From contig CAJNDS010002767.1 of the NCBI GenBank assembly GCA_905221605.1, positions 57,501-121,500 on the forward strand: DNA of 64,000 bases, written 5' to 3'. This stretch comes from Symbiodinium natans. Its lineage: Eukaryota > Sar > Dinophyceae > Suessiales > Symbiodiniaceae. This document shows, piece after piece, positions 23,470-35,500 of the stretch (position 1 is the stretch's first letter; each line of letters begins with the position of its first letter). The notes beneath the pieces were generated by a model, which saw nothing but the letters and a program-made list of their open reading frames with translations, had not been told where the DNA came from and ran no database searches. The position numbers and the translations under genes are program-made.

Positions 23470-23902
23470 TCACAAACCTTCGTCTGCATCCGCACCCCGC
23501 CAAGCCTGAGAACCGGAGCTGGTGGCTTTGCGCTTCCTTGCCTGGCGGCGTGCGCTCTTTGCTACACCTCGAACTCCCCAAATCCGGGCAGCCAGCCTTC
23601 GGGGCAAGTCCGCTGCCGTCCTGCACGGATGCAGTATACTTGGAGGAGGAAACAGGGTTGGCGCTTCGGAGCTCATGGTCATGAGACTCGAGGATTCAGT
23701 GATTCATGATAAGGTTAGGCGAGGTGTTAAAATCATGTTTCAGCACCGTGACGAGGTCATCAAACATCCCAACAGCCTTCAAGCACCACTCCCCCTGAAA
23801 CCATCTCAACCCCTGCACCGTTTGGAAATTGGTTCCCAAGCTTTTCAAAAGCTTCAAACCATTCAGGGCATGAGGAATAGGCGTGGCTAGAAAGGTCGCC
23901 AC
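23470..23902 (-). CDS. Unidentified gene with basic C-terminus
   Basis: The terminal exon (23620-23470) follows CATCCGTGCAG and has one leftover base, 49 codons and TGA (TAADLPRRLAARIWGVRG, VAKSARRQARKRKATSSG, ADADEGL end). An upstream open stretch, 23902-23696 (FQTVQGLRWFQGEWCL, KAVGMFDDLVTVLKHDF), is likely another exon or exons. The tail is strongly basic and could be a nuclear localisation signal. Plus-strand frames overlap but lack matching splice sites. No family is recognised. Confidence 0.5.
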
Positions 23903-23955
23903 TGTGTGTGTGTGTGTGTGTGTGTTTGTTTGTTTGTTTGTTTGTGTGTGTGCCT
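23903..23955. repeat. (GT)n and (GTTT)n microsatellite
   Basis: A pure GT run passes into GTTT repeats and back to GT. Confidence 0.95.
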
Positions 23956-24581
23956 ATACTGTTTCAAGAAGCCTTGATGCCCAAGGTGTTGAGTGCGCAG
24001 TCTTGGATTTGAAAAAAGGGCTTGTCTCCCCTGGTATGCTGTACAGCACTGTGAAGTTTTCAAGCGACGTGTAATCATCCATTAACGAATGTTTTTTAAA
24101 TTCAATCCCGATTCAAATGGTGATCAATACGTATTTCCATCGTACTCATGTCAATGTACTCGCACTGCCTCAGTACTGCTCCCTTGGCCCCACCTCCTGC
24201 TTGACTTCTGCACAGTGGTCTTCTGCGAATTCAGGATTTCGCAGTGGCGCCTGGGGAAGAGAATGGCTGGGAGAGGTTCGGGGCAAGCAGACTTGAGTTT
24301 CGCCAGAAATCAAAGAAGCTGTCAACGAAACAGTTGATGCAATCCCAAAGTGCTTCCTTCCTAGGGTCTCCGGCCCAGTCCTGTAAGTCGCACGGTCAGG
24401 AGAATGCAAATAAAACGGATGACCGCTGCCCATGTGCGCACCTATCTGAGTAGTCGCTGGGGGACGCTCTATTTTCACAGGTGCATTCCTTCTGCTTCTC
24501 CTTATTTTCTCTGTTTTGGATTTGTTGGGAGAGGGTGTTGGGGGGTGGAGGAGGAGGGATAATAATGTCCATTCATTTGAC

Positions 24582-24890
24582 GAACATGCCGAAAAAAACT
24601 GGCCTTCACAGCGTTTTGCCTCTTTGCGCAACATACTGCGACGATTCAGGGTGCCTCAATCGGCGAACATGCCAGAAACGCTGGTATTTGCAGCATGTTC
24701 TTTGCCTGCATGCACAACATACTGCGCAAGGATCTTTGACGTTTCTGGAACAAGGTGTGCTGTCGTAAGCATTCATGCCGCAACACCTGCCGCAAAACTG
24801 GTATGTGCAGCATTTTTCGCCTCTGCGCGACATACTGCACAAAGATCTTTGATGCTTCTGGAACAAGACGTGCAGTTGCTACCCTTGGGA
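24582..24890. repeat. Three diverged tandem units of about 82-118 bp
   Basis: Units starting near 24582, 24664 and 24782 share ACATGCCG, GCAAAACTGGTATGTGCAGC, TGCGCAACATACTGCGCAAA and, in the last two, GATCTTTGATGCTTCTGGAA. The open frames on both strands over this region are products of the repeat; I see no sign that they are translated. Confidence 0.8.
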
Positions 24891-24958
24891 ACAGGCCCAA
24901 GGCTCTGGCATATACCCGCAAAAAGCTACGTAGCTTTTGAAGCCCCGGATTGTGCTCG

Positions 24959-25153
24959 CTAACAGATTCGGAGATGTAGCCACACGAAACGACCAGGGAA
25001 AACAAGACGAACCGATCGAGCAGTCACGGTATGAAACTGCCTCGCTACGAAGCCCGGCTGCACCTCCATCTCCAAGTCAGAGATGCCGATGCCAAAAAGG
25101 TCCTTCGACTGATGCGATTTGTGGTCGACAGGATCCTCTTTCGGCTTTATCAT
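24959..25153 (-). CDS. Exon-like open frame, orientation uncertain
   Basis: The minus frame begins MIKPKEDPVDHKSHQSKD and continues GIGISDLEMEVQPGFVARQF, ending near a CATACC|GTGACT donor. The plus frame over the same bases (RLMRFVVDRILFRLYHLY) is also open but has a less natural composition. The family is unknown. Confidence 0.25.
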   Translation of the reverse strand: MIKPKEDPVDHKSHQSKDLFGIGISDLEMEVQPGFVARQFHTVTARSVRLVFPGRFVWLHLRIC

Positions 25154-26887
25154 CTTTACAGTCCCAGAAAAATCAGAAATGGTGGACGCCGGATCTCACA
25201 TGAAAGGCGTATCAATTAAGGGAGCGCTTACGAGAAGACCCTTGACGTGCTTTGACGAGCTGGGCTCTTGCCCAAGCTGATCTACCACCGATGGCATCGA
25301 TGGATGTCTTCTGTTCTTTTTAAATATAATCGATACAGGTTGCGAAGTTCCTACGAAAGATACTGGTTGCAGGTTAGATATCTAGTGTCTATATACATTT
25401 GAACTTATATATCTCATATTTCAAATATATAGAAGATCCTAACCGACAGCCTAAACCGTCGCAGTGTGGTCCAAGTCTTGCGATAATCTGAAGCGGCCTC
25501 ATCAAGCTCTTCCTTGACGATGGCGGCCTGGAGCTGCAGGATACAATGCAAGGAAGACATGTGCCCAAAGACGAGGTGACGAGGCTAAGATGCGTTTGTT
25601 GTCGTTGACCATGTTCCGTTAAACCGCCCTAACAAGGTTCGGCAATGAGGGTCTCAAATTCTGAGTTGGAAGAGGTTGGGTCAAGTTCAGCTGGGCTTTC
25701 AGCTGGGTTGGACAGGTGCAGGGCCCCACTTGGGATCGTCATCACACTGGCGCGAAAATCGACCCATGTCAGGATCAGCCACAGGACTCTCCTGGCAGGC
25801 GCCTTGAAGGCTTCCTTGAGAAAAGCTCTGCCAACACACAGCAACGAATCGACCAGTTCTCTGGGGGCTTTCAGCCGGCTGGGCCTGCTCAGGCAGGATG
25901 GTCCTGCATGGTCCTGCATGGTGCAATGGCACCATGCAGACAGGCACTAAGAACACGGTGCCAAAGTTTGTTCCCGAGCGGAAAGCAACCTTCATCAAAG
26001 CCTTTGATCCCTTCAAAGCTGAGCTGACCAGAAGATAGCCCCATGTCACACCTTCTGCATACAGTAATTATCAGGATGTAGGGGCGGAGACGTCCAGAAA
26101 CACAGAGCGGAACCCGATTTGGAGGCATCCCTGCGAAAGGCCGACCAGTTCTCTGCAGCAAGCCCTGCGACTCCAACCAGCGTCTTCACCCGCGTCTCTT
26201 TCGGCTTTGGATTTCGACAGCTCTATAGCTATCGAGGGGCTATTTTGCAGGGCTTCAATGCAAACCAGAACTTGGCAGCGTTGGGTGGTACAGCCCTGCA
26301 CGAGTCGGCGGCTCCAAGGGTTGACTGAGGGCCAGGCATCGCCCTGAGGCTCAACTTCCACGCTGGCAGTTGGTGCTGGGTCCTTTGGTTGACTTCTCGC
26401 TATTGAACTGGCGCTTGGATTCGGGATTTTGGGGGTTCGTTTCGGCTTATTGGGGTTCCAATGTCATCCATATCGGTTCTGCCGTAGATCGCTTGCTTTG
26501 TTCGGTAATGAGGTGCAGTTGTCTTGTACTGCAACTCCAGTGCACAGCCTACTTCTGAGAGAAGACTAGGGTTTGAGTTTCACATGTGGGCCATTGGATC
26601 TCATGTAATGATGGAGTCTCCTTCTTGCTCGCAGACCTGCAGGTCTCTACAGCAGAACACGGGTGACTCATGCAAGGTTTTGTGGATGTCTGTCCTCGGT
26701 CGGGACCCACACTTATTCCCCCTATGATGACGTTTGTCTGCGATGTGCACGCTACAACCCGCGTTGGGCCAGACCCTACAAGACAGACCACTCCAAGATC
26801 ACCCCAGAAAGCGCTGCAACTCAAAAAAGAACACTCAAGACCATTCCAAGAACCTCCCTAAAATGTAAGGCCGTAATGCCACTGCAG
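25154..26887. other. Mostly non-coding, weak plus-strand exon candidates
   Basis: An AT-rich patch lies at 25315-25440. Around 26100-26200 a plus frame (PDLEASLRKADQFSAASP) follows GAAACACAG and could be an upstream exon of the gene at 26.9-27.4 kb. Similar wording (GGCTTCCTTGAGAAAAGCTC) occurs near 25808. Not strong enough to call. Confidence 0.35.
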
Positions 26888-27372
26888 CTCGGACGTCCTC
26901 CGCGCACTACGTTTGCACTACGACTTTGGAGTCACGGGTGCTCCCCTGCGCCTGCCAATGAAAACGACGCTTCGGAAGGCCTCAAGAACTCCTCTGCCAG
27001 GTGAGACTGGGCGAGAGCACGATTAGCGACCAAAATGCGAGCAAGCCTCGAGAAACAATATGAAAAAACCATGGTCCGGGCTGAGGGCGCTGTGGGCGCT
27101 GTGGGTGCACACTGCTCTAACCCGCTCTTCACATTGGAACCCCTTAGTGTCACCCCAATGGCGGCCGACTTCTGTGCTGAATGCCAGTGTAGCAAGCCCG
27201 TGATCGTGATGTAGGATCGTCGAAGAAGCAACCTTTAATTAAATGCTGAAACCCAGCTTTGAGCCCCGCACATGTCTTGCCTCTTCTGCCGGGTCACCCC
27301 TGCACGGGACACTGACTCTCGCCTTTGAGACCCCGCTTCTGTCGAGCTCAGGCAACAATACAGCCCCACAGG
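26888..27372 (+). CDS. Two phase-matched exons, unknown product
   Basis: Exon 26888-27000 follows CCACTGCAG and has 37 codons plus two bases (APANENDASEGLKNSSA), ending GCCAG|GTGAGA. Exon 27257-27372 follows GAAACCCAG and has one leftover base, 38 codons and one base (SFEPRTCLASSAGSPLHG, LAFETPLLSSSGNNTAPQ), ending CAGG|GTAAGA. The phases agree across the 256-nt intron. Ser/Thr/Asn-rich, probably unstructured. Minus-strand frames overlap (for example 27348-27644, GFAAHVVYTTFKLSLFQTL) and are the alternative. Confidence 0.4.
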
Positions 27373-27762
27373 GTAAGATGAAGGATATGGATGTTGTTTG
27401 GCTTAGGCTCAGGGTGCTGTGGCGCGTACGCTGAAGCATTCAGCAACGTTTGGAACAAACTCAACTTGAAAGTGGTGTAAACAACATGAGCCGCGAACCC
27501 CATTCTGCGCTTCATCGGGTTTGCCCATCCACGACCCAAGCTCCCTGACAATGCCCCTACAACCTCGATACCTAAGCATCGAAGCAGCCAATGAGCAACC
27601 GGCCCTTGAGGGCAAAGCATGGCAAAGCTGCAAGCTAGCCTCAAGAGGATCTCCGGGAGCGGGCGAGGCTTGCTGAAGAGCGGCCGGCGGTCTGAAGGCA
27701 GTAGTTGGGGGACGCTAGCTGCCGCTAGCTTCGGAAACCTTTGAAACAGGGAGGATCAAGGT

Positions 27763-28047
27763 TCAGGGACATGGGGTCAGCGGCTTTGGCGGCTTTGGCG
27801 GCTGGCACTTGGGGCGGCTGCAGAGCTCCACAGCCGCTTCGTTCTGAGTGTCGCAGCTCGGACTTCCCGAAACCGCAACCCTGATTCTCGAAAGAATCCG
27901 TGCCTGAGCGAGGCGCAGAAGAGCTAGAGCTCTTCTCGTGGCTCACAACCTCCACTGCTTACTTGGGTGGGCTTCAGGTTCTCGAGGCGAGGCTTTGAGT
28001 GAGATGGCTTTGAGCTGTTAGGGGGGCCGCTGGATCCTCTGGATCCG
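27763..28047 (-). CDS. Unidentified gene, last two exons
   Basis: An exon of about 28047-27963 (NSSKPSHSKPRLENLKPTQ) ends CAA|GTAAGC, a strong donor. The terminal exon (27903-27763) follows GCCTCGCTCAG and has 46 codons plus TGA (ARILSRIRVAVSGSPSCD, TQNEAAVELCSRPKCQPP, then KPPKPLTPCP). Junction phase is 0 on both sides, with a 59-nt intron. The product is Pro/Ser/Lys-rich and likely unstructured. A second open frame over the terminal exon is probably a shadow. Confidence 0.5.
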
Positions 28048-28169
28048 GGTCCGGTTTGGGGCAGCAACAGCGCGCTGCAGAAGCGCATGAAAGTTCCGCA
28101 GTCAAGAACGGCTGGCTGACGGTGTTTACATGTGTTTACCCCAGATGTTCGACACTCCACTCGCAAGTT

Positions 28170-28237
28170 TCATGACTCATGTTGGGCCTCCGCTGGGATG
28201 TCCGAGCTCGTGGCCTTCTCGACCTTCTGGCTTGGCT
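28170..28237 (-). CDS. Terminal exon of an unidentified gene
   Basis: After a strong acceptor (CCTCCTCTGCCTTCAG) come two leftover bases, 21 codons and TGA: PSQKVEKATSSDIPAEAQ then HES. Upstream exons were not found. Two other frames are open over the same bases. Confidence 0.35.
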
Positions 28238-29040
28238 CTGAAGGCAGAGGAGGGTCCTGGGCCATGTGGGCACATTGGGCCATGTGGGGATCCTGGAGCT
28301 GTCAATGGGCCTGCATTGACAGGTTGAGGATGTTGAGGGTTGGATTGAAGGTTGGACGTCCGGATTCACGAAGCTTCTGTATATGTTGTGCAGCTATAGA
28401 ATTCGACTGTGCAAGCAGGGATTTAGAGCCGAGGGCTGAGGAATCGCGAGCCCTTGACTCGTCAAGCCGAAGCTGGCAGTCTGGGTGCGGCTACACAAAA
28501 ACCATAGTCTTTAGATGCATTCTGCCAGTAATGCGCCCGATTTCCTAGGTAAGCATGCAGCCTGCAAGGATGTATTCACATTGCGGCAGTTGCAGGCTGT
28601 GCAAATCCAGAACTCCAAGCAGTTCCCACAATGCTGGGAGCCCAGCTCCCCAAAAGGCTGGGTCATCCAAAAGGGAGCTCCTGCTTCACATTTTGACAAT
28701 GTGCCAACAATGTGCCAAACCAGGTCAAATGCGATATGCCCGAAGGTTGCGAATCACAAGCAGAGCGGAGTAGGTCCCTGAAGCCCAAGGGCCCTCTGCC
28801 ATAACTTCGCAGTTCCAACACTCAGCCCTAAGCCCATGAACTTCGAAAGAAGCTGACACGCCGACATCCCATCCCAAACTCTAAGAAGAACGAACGCCTG
28901 AAAAGATTGCTTGTACACCGAGCCGTTGAACCTCACATAGCGCCTGGAGCTGGGTTTGCAGAGATTAGACGATTAGATGCTTTTCCGGATGTTGTATATG
29001 CCACGCATGTTTCTGCGACTCTCCAGCTGGCGGCTAGTAC

Positions 29041-29353
29041 ATGGAAGCGAAAAGCACAAGCCCGGAAAGCCCAGAACCGCTTGCAGCCCTTCCGCTTCCG
29101 GGTCCTTCCACCCTCGGCTCCCGCGCGGCTGAGGCGGAGCCCGCTCAGAGCAGGGCCTCGATCCAAAGCTGCTCTGAAAGTTTAGAGAAAGTTTAGAAAG
29201 GCTGGGGGGCTTCTCTAAACTGTGTAAGAGACTGATAGGAACTTTGAGATCTCTCAGGGTGCTTTTCAATGGCCACCCTGTTGAAGGGCGAATCACAAAG
29301 CCCTGAGCCATTCCAAAGACTTTCAAGGTCGGAGGACGTCCCAAAGGTCGTTG
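29041..29353 (-). CDS. Unidentified basic protein, two exons
   Basis: Exon 29353-29277 follows CCTTGTGCAG (QRPLGRPPTLKVFGMAQG, FVIRPST; donor ACAGG|GTGGCC, phase 2). Exon 29173-29041 follows TCTAAACTTTCAG (DRGPALSGLRLSRAGAEG, GRTRKRKGCKRFWAFRACA; donor CAT|GTACTA). Phases agree across a 103-nt intron. A possible last exon near 29022-28975 (KHAWHIQHPEKHLIV-stop) continues in phase 0. The product is Arg-rich, possibly nucleic-acid binding. A plus-strand frame at 28907-29185 is the alternative. Confidence 0.45.
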
Positions 29354-29459
29354 CTGCACAAGGGTTGGACAAAGGCGTGACGGCATCCTGACCTCCCGCT
29401 ATTTCTACTGCTTACTGAGATGGCAAGAAACACACCCAAGCTTGGTCAACCTGAACCTT

Positions 29460-30250
29460 TCAACAATGTATGCCAGGTCCCGAGACTCGCCCAGTACGCC
29501 CCTCGCCAGAGTTTGAACCTGCCTGAGTCGGGATTGGGGTTGGAGGGCTTACAAAAACACTCCCAAATATCTTAGGCGCCGAAACTCTGCAAGACCCGGG
29601 AATCAGGATCTGAGGCGCGCAACCAGGATAGGCGCGTCGTTCGGTGTTGTTGCGCACTTATGGAGTTCCATCACTTGAGAGTTACGCATGGAATTGGGGA
29701 ATTGTCAGTTCAAGGCTCTTGAAATCGAATCTAAAGTTGCGCATCGCTCCGAGTTCCTGGTGACAAAACAGCAGCGAAAGGTACATTTGTTGCTTGTGCT
29801 TTGCTCCGGCCAATACGCCCATTGAAGCAAAGGAAAGCCACACCAAGAAGGCATAAGCCCAGCTTGCAGTCCTATCACCCACGGGCTTGAATCTTATAAC
29901 AGCAACCCACAGATCCAGTCACAGGCAAAGAGAGCAAGCCAAATGCACGGAACGAGCATGCGCAGCGCACAGAAGCAGAATTTTCAGAAGAATTAAACCC
30001 AGTGCAATGCCAGTGCCAGCTGCCTTGAAACACAATGGTCACAATGGTCAGCCTTGAGGTCATTACTGCAGTTTACGAAGGCCATGTGCCAGGGTGAACC
30101 CCCGCAACACCCAGAAATACCTGCACAACAAAGAAGGGCGGCTGAGACTGCGGCGGGCGGGGGGGAAATCAAAGTCCATCACCTCAAGGACGCTGCAGAG
30201 TTTGATGCATTTTAGATGGCTTTGGGCCTGCCTCAGCTGTCGACTGTCGG
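29460..30250 (-). CDS. Small membrane protein, unidentified
   Basis: Leftward pieces: about 30250-30063 (QLRQAQSHLKCIKLCSVLEV, RYFWVLRGFTLAHGLRKLQ), 30023 to about 29950 (AAGTGIALGLILLKILLLCA, a hydrophobic helix after GTGTTTCAAG), about 29885-29690 (TASWAYAFLVWLSFASMGVL, a second helix) and about 29654-29460 (APQILIPGSCRVSAPKIFG, stop at 29460). Two hydrophobic helices flanked by basic residues indicate an integral membrane protein. Exact junctions are unsettled. No family is recognised. Confidence 0.5.
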
Positions 30251-30447
30251 AACATCTATAGCTTGGACCTGTGGTGTGAACGCCCAAAAACCCTAAACTT
30301 TGACAGCAACTGTGTTACGTTGTGTGCGGAACCGAAATTTGGCCGAAAGCGTGCGGACGTGACAAGCGGCCTGTGGATGGTGACAGCCATGGTTCTGGCA
30401 AGGTACCAGCAGAGACAGGTCTCAGGCTTGCTGATGCAGGTTGTACA

Positions 30448-30499
30448 ATGTTGTACCATGTTGTACCATGTTGTACCATGTTGTGCCATGTTGTGCCCT
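30448..30499 (+). repeat. 10-bp tandem repeat TTGTACCATG
   Basis: Five tandem copies of TTGTACCATG, the last two with TTGTGCCATG. Confidence 0.9.
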
Positions 30500-31447
30500 T
30501 CTTCTGCCCATTCTCAAAGGCTTCGCTGAAGCAGAGGTGACGTGACCGGTGTGGCAGGAAATACTATACTGGCTCAAATCGTTAGTCCGTGTTTCCGGGG
30601 TTGAGGATAGGACTGGGTAGGCGAGGGTTGAAAGGGTTGAGAGGTTGTTGAATTTTGTGCAAATATGAGCCGAATGGCCTGGCCCGAGCTAACTTGCATA
30701 GCAGACATCACACTATGTAGACGTTCCACCTCTGTGAGGGGCACCGGGTTGAGATGCTGAATAATTCGACCCTTTGCCGTACAGGCTGGCACAGGTTCTC
30801 CTACACCTTAAACCCGTTCTTTCCTTGGGCAGAGGTACAGGCCTGCACCTGCAGCAAAGTTCAGTAGGGCTTGGGTTGGATACTCTACTAATTACTAACC
30901 TAGTCTGGCACTTGGCATCTTCGGACTCTATACGTTGGGCCCAATTCTCCGATGCACTGATGCCGTGCAGAGCCTTGCGTGGCTGTAGGGTCAAATGCTT
31001 TTCGGGCAAGAGATTTGCCCAGTACAGAAAGCTTCATGAAGACACGAAATTCAACCTAGTCCAAGTCCGGCTACCCAGCAAAGACTACAAGCCAAAGAGC
31101 TCAGCCGCTCCAATTTTGCTGCAGTCGCCCCCGAACAGTTAGGCACGGATGGGCGTAGGTGCAGCTACAGCATGCAGTTGGGTGCGTTCCCTAAGGACGC
31201 AGGACCCCTTAAACTCCCTCAAACCTAAAGCGGTAAACATGACCCTGGGCCCAAAAGCCCCTTGCACTATCGATCCAACGCGAACTCCGTGTAGAGCCTT
31301 AATGGGTGTTGGAGGTTGGCTGGGCCGAAGCGGTCGACATGCAGCCTTTGCAGTTACCTCTTCATTCTACACCCGAAAGTGTCTCCCACCTCTAGTGAGG
31401 GGATCCGAAACAGCAGTGGTTTCGAGCGGGGGATCGAGTGTTTACAG

Positions 31448-31590
31448 GCTATGTAGGAATGCTGTTCTCCCAGGTCTACAACGTTCCCATGAACATTTTG
31501 AACGTGTTTCAGCACTTCAGGCAACTTGGGATGCTGATCTCATGGCTACTCGCGAAACTGGTGGACTGCAGCGTTTCGCAGAATGGCTGA
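31448..31590 (+). CDS. Terminal exon with hydrophobic segment
   Basis: After GAGTGTTTACAG come two leftover bases, 46 codons and TGA. The product reads YVGMLFSQVYNVPMNILNV, then FQHFRQLGMLISWLLAKLVD. The amphipathic/hydrophobic pattern suggests a membrane-associated C-terminus. A different plus frame (31149-31631) is also open. Upstream exons were not found. Confidence 0.4.
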
Positions 31591-31854
31591 AGTTATCATC
31601 GGCTGGAGGGTCGCTGCATCGCAAGACATAGTTCTCCGACCTCACAGCAGCGCCAGCCTTAGCCTGAAGCAAACTTTTTCGTTAAGTCTGGAATGGCTGG
31701 GGGAAGTCTAGGCAGATGCTCTAGCTTTGACACTGACCGTTACAAACGACATCTACCAAACCTGCAAGAAGATTGACATAAAGAAACATTTTTTCTCATC
31801 CCACCCTGCAGCTAAGCGATGTGGTAGCCATTCTCCCATTTTCGGACATTTTAC

Positions 31855-32035
31855 AGGTTTCGCTGAGGGTGGGCACTCCAGGCGATTCTCTGCTGGCTTC
31901 TCTGTGGGGAGGCAATCCAGTAATACTCGGTGGGATTCTACACATTCTACTGGCTTCTCTGTGGGTGGGCACTCCAGAAAATCTTGGCAGGGCTCTGCGG
32001 GATATTCGGTGGGACTCCCTGCTGGCTTGAGCGGG
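31855..32035. repeat. Imperfect tandem repeat with coding-like periodicity
   Basis: Units built on GGCTTCTCTGTGGGTGGGCA followed by CTCCAG occur near 31859, 31893 and 31950, with a weaker one near 32000. The minus frame reads ECPPTEKPVECVE-type repeats and the plus frame TGFSVGGHSRKS-type repeats. Neither is preceded by a clear exon. Confidence 0.75.
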
Positions 32036-32110
32036 CGTCTCAAACACTCGACTCACTTGTATTTACTGTATTTTGCAGTGTCGCTTTGAAAGCATCGAAC
32101 AACATACGCT

Positions 32111-32290
32111 TCAAAACGATGCCGTCCTCTTCTCCATTTCTTCGGAGTTTCTTGATTGTTGTTCAATTTCGCCTTGGAGCGAGAAAGCGGTATTCCCGTC
32201 CAAAACCCGGCTCGAGATCAAAGCGTCTCGAGCATGAGCTTCGGACGTCGCCCTTGATAAGTAGCGAGGGAAACGCCAAAAAAGGTACCT
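32111..32290 (-). CDS. Terminal exon of an unidentified gene
   Basis: An open frame to TGA at 32111 reads RYLFWRFPRYLSRATSEAH, ALISSRVLDGNTAFSLQGEI, then EQQSRNSEEMEKRTASF. Composition is natural and the C-terminus is charged. An acceptor is plausible at CAACAG or CGAAG near 32290. The gene would begin just downstream of the ceramide-synthase-like gene. Family unknown. Confidence 0.4.
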   Translation of the reverse strand, partial: RYLFWRFPRYLSRATSEAHARDALISSRVLDGNTAFSLQGEIEQQSRNSEEMEKRTASF

Positions 32291-32538
32291 GTTGGCTCTT
32301 CGATTGCCGAAAAGAGAAGGCACAACGATTGTCAGTCATTCACCTTTGCCAAAACAAGCCCAACGGACTCAACTAACACAAAACAATTGCACTTGAGGTG
32401 CTACAGGAAGTTGGACTCGGCCTGATCCTGAAAGCCTGCGCCCAAAACATGCAACGTAAACATTGAGCCATTATGTAAAGTACAGTCAGACACCACATAC
32501 GCTGCACAGTACCCGACAGCTACACTCTTCACGCTGCT

Positions 32539-35500
32539 TTACTTGGAGTGCCTGTCTCTCCTGCAGGCATTGCTGCGCCTGTCGTCTCACGTCCGCTTCT
32601 TGTCCATGTCCTGCACGCTCTCGGAGGTGTTGTCGGCAATATTTCGCACGGTGGCAACGGCAATATGTGCTCAAGTGCCTATCCACATGGGTGCATGCCC
32701 AGTCCGACAGCGCAGGTATCATCCCCGCGCAGCAGTTTGCAGCAGCCCTGCATATAGAACTTAGCTAGGGTCCTCAAATCAATCTATACAGCGAGCGGCA
32801 CCCCAAACAAGCCATCCCAAAGCTCCCCAACCCAATGCGGGTCCATAGATGAGAGGTTCGACTGAAGGTCTCTGGCTTGACCCGTCTGCCTGGTGGCATT
32901 CAGGCTTTATCTGCATCAGGTGCAGTTGCTCTGGTGTTTGGCTCAGCTATGGCTTCTGCATGGTGAAGGTAGGCAAGTTTCGTTCTAGTTTTAAGGTTTC
33001 GGGAATGTGCATGCTTCTGGTTGTCCGCGCACTGCATGGTGCCTGCGAGGGTCACAGGTCAAAGGCAGCTTGCTGAGAGACCAGATGAAGAGTGATGAAG
33101 AGCCGTGTTTCTGCAGGACTCGGCTCCGGATACACGACCCATGATCTCCTTTTGCTGTCTGAAGCTGCCTAATGAACTCATGGAAAAGCCACACAGAGAC
33201 TGCACGACTTGACATCCACACTCCCTGATGCCTGTAGTGGGTGCCGATCTTGATGATCATGCCAAACCAATACATGTGCAGCAGGAAGAGGGTGAACTGG
33301 CATGGCCAGGAGCTCCAAACTGCAGAAAGAAGAACCACGAATATCCAAACAAACTAGCTGGACCGTCTAGAATTGCTGTCCATAGGCCAATCTACAAAGC
33401 TCTGCCCTGCAAGGTGTACCAAAAAGCAACGCACGAAAACACTACGAACTTCTGCGCTCTTAAGACACCCACCCCCCAAAGTCAAGCCTTGAAAACTTAC
33501 AATCCATCAAGGCCGCAAAGTCAAACTAACGAACGTTCCCAACCACTCTGAGCTGGTCTCTGACTTTTAGCTTGCCACCCTGGGGACCAACAACAGAGGT
33601 GCGGGATGGTGCAGGACTGGACAGCTTGGGGCGACCGCGAGGCACCAAACATCCAAGATGCCTTGCCTGCCCAAAACTGCCCAGTCCCAAAAGCCAACCA
33701 ACCAACCAACAATTCCTAAGGTTCGCCAAAAAGAAAGAAATCTCCGGATCCAAGAAGGCCCTCCCGACCAACTGCTCTTGCACAGAGGAGTGAGGAGTGG
33801 ATAGTGGCGTCTGAGGGCGCTTGAGGGTTTGGCTGTGGTCTACAATCCTGAGAGCAGCACGACACCAAACATCCTTTGAACCTGAACCTCTGAGCCCCTC
33901 CTTGCTACTTGCTTGTGGCAAAGCCAAAGGAAGGCTATCGTGAGACAGTGAGACACAAGTGCTCCACGAAAGTGCTCAATCTAACCCGAAAGCAACACTC
34001 TCCATTCCCGGCTCCCGACCAGGCCGAAATTGATGAAGCCCCATGAGACGACTCGTTCGGGGCTGGCCTGCGCAGCGTTGCTGCGGTGTAATGATAATGC
34101 ATCGCATCCCTTTTCCTAGCTTGGAATGCCGTATACTGCCCTTATACTTACAGGAGTTCTAGATCCAAACCTCACGAAGGTTTCACTGGTTGCGAGCTCT
34201 GAATTCACTTTAAGCTCGTGAGGCTCACTGAAATCCTTTTTGATAGATGAAAAAAGCAAAAACACAACGGGACAACGGGCTGTCAGATTGCACAGCTGCC
34301 GACCGAATTTCAACCCAAGACCGTTCTGGACTCTTGGAGACGAAGGGAGAAGCCACCAGCCCGAGCCAGATACGTGCTTTAGTGTCATGATATAGCCTTT
34401 AAAACAATGAACCTCCAATCCAAAACAACATCAAAAAAATCGAAGAAGTAGTAAGAACCATCACATATGGGCTAGAAGTCCTTCATGATGTTGCATTTCT
34501 ACATGAATTTGTTCATTCACTTTCCGGGCCCGCGAGCATTTCAGCCTGTTTGCCTCTTGGTTTTCTGCATTTTGTTTCGATGTTTTTGATTGTCCGCCTC
34601 CCACCCCCCCCCCCCCACCTAAACCCAGCCGATTTTTTTCGATAAGTTCGCTTTACATTAATGAGTTTTAACGCAAATCTAAACGCAGCTGTGCTATGAG
34701 GAATACTTTTATATGTCATAAGCATAGTGCCTCAAGCCCGTCCAGTACATGTAATGATGCAGATTGCTTCGACAGCTAAAGCAACGAGACACTGCAAGAC
34801 TGCACGTCTGAATGTGGGCTCAGAGTCGATGGTTTGGTGAATTTGTGGGATCCTTCCTGGTCATGGTTCTCCTGCATCCCATCGTTCAACAGATTGTGAG
34901 CACGCCGATGGCCGTCCTGCCTCTGGAATGCTCTCCATCCAGACGCTCCTCATGATGGACATTGGGAAGACGATGATTCTAAACCTGGCAACCCGGATCT
35001 GGTCACAACGAACGTGATCTTCACCATGGTGTTGCTCTCAAGCGTCTGGGAGTATGACTTCTGGATTGAGTTGGGGACAAAGCAACAAGACTTGTAGTAA
35101 GCAACAAAGACTCATGGTGCTGGAGGTTGCTGGTCTATTCAATCTATTCAGCTCTTGACTGCAATCAATCATGGCTGCTCCGTAGCAGGACCAATATACA
35201 CGTCTACATGGCGCCCACAAACAAGGCTATTGCATGCTCTTGCGCTGCAGGTTTTCCGAAATCTCACTCAGTATGTCTAAGGGTTCTCATGAGTTCTCAT
35301 GAGCCTGACAACTGCTACCGAGTTTCCCACGCCACCTCAACAGAATCCTGTATGGAACTTTCACAAATTGATCCTACAACGCCGCCACAAGAGAGTAGAA
35401 TGATGTGCCAGGCAGGCCAAACATAGGAGACCTTCGGCTGCTGGGTCATGGCTTCAAGGTCTTAGGCTGCTCCGGACTCACGTTCATCGAAGACCTTCTA

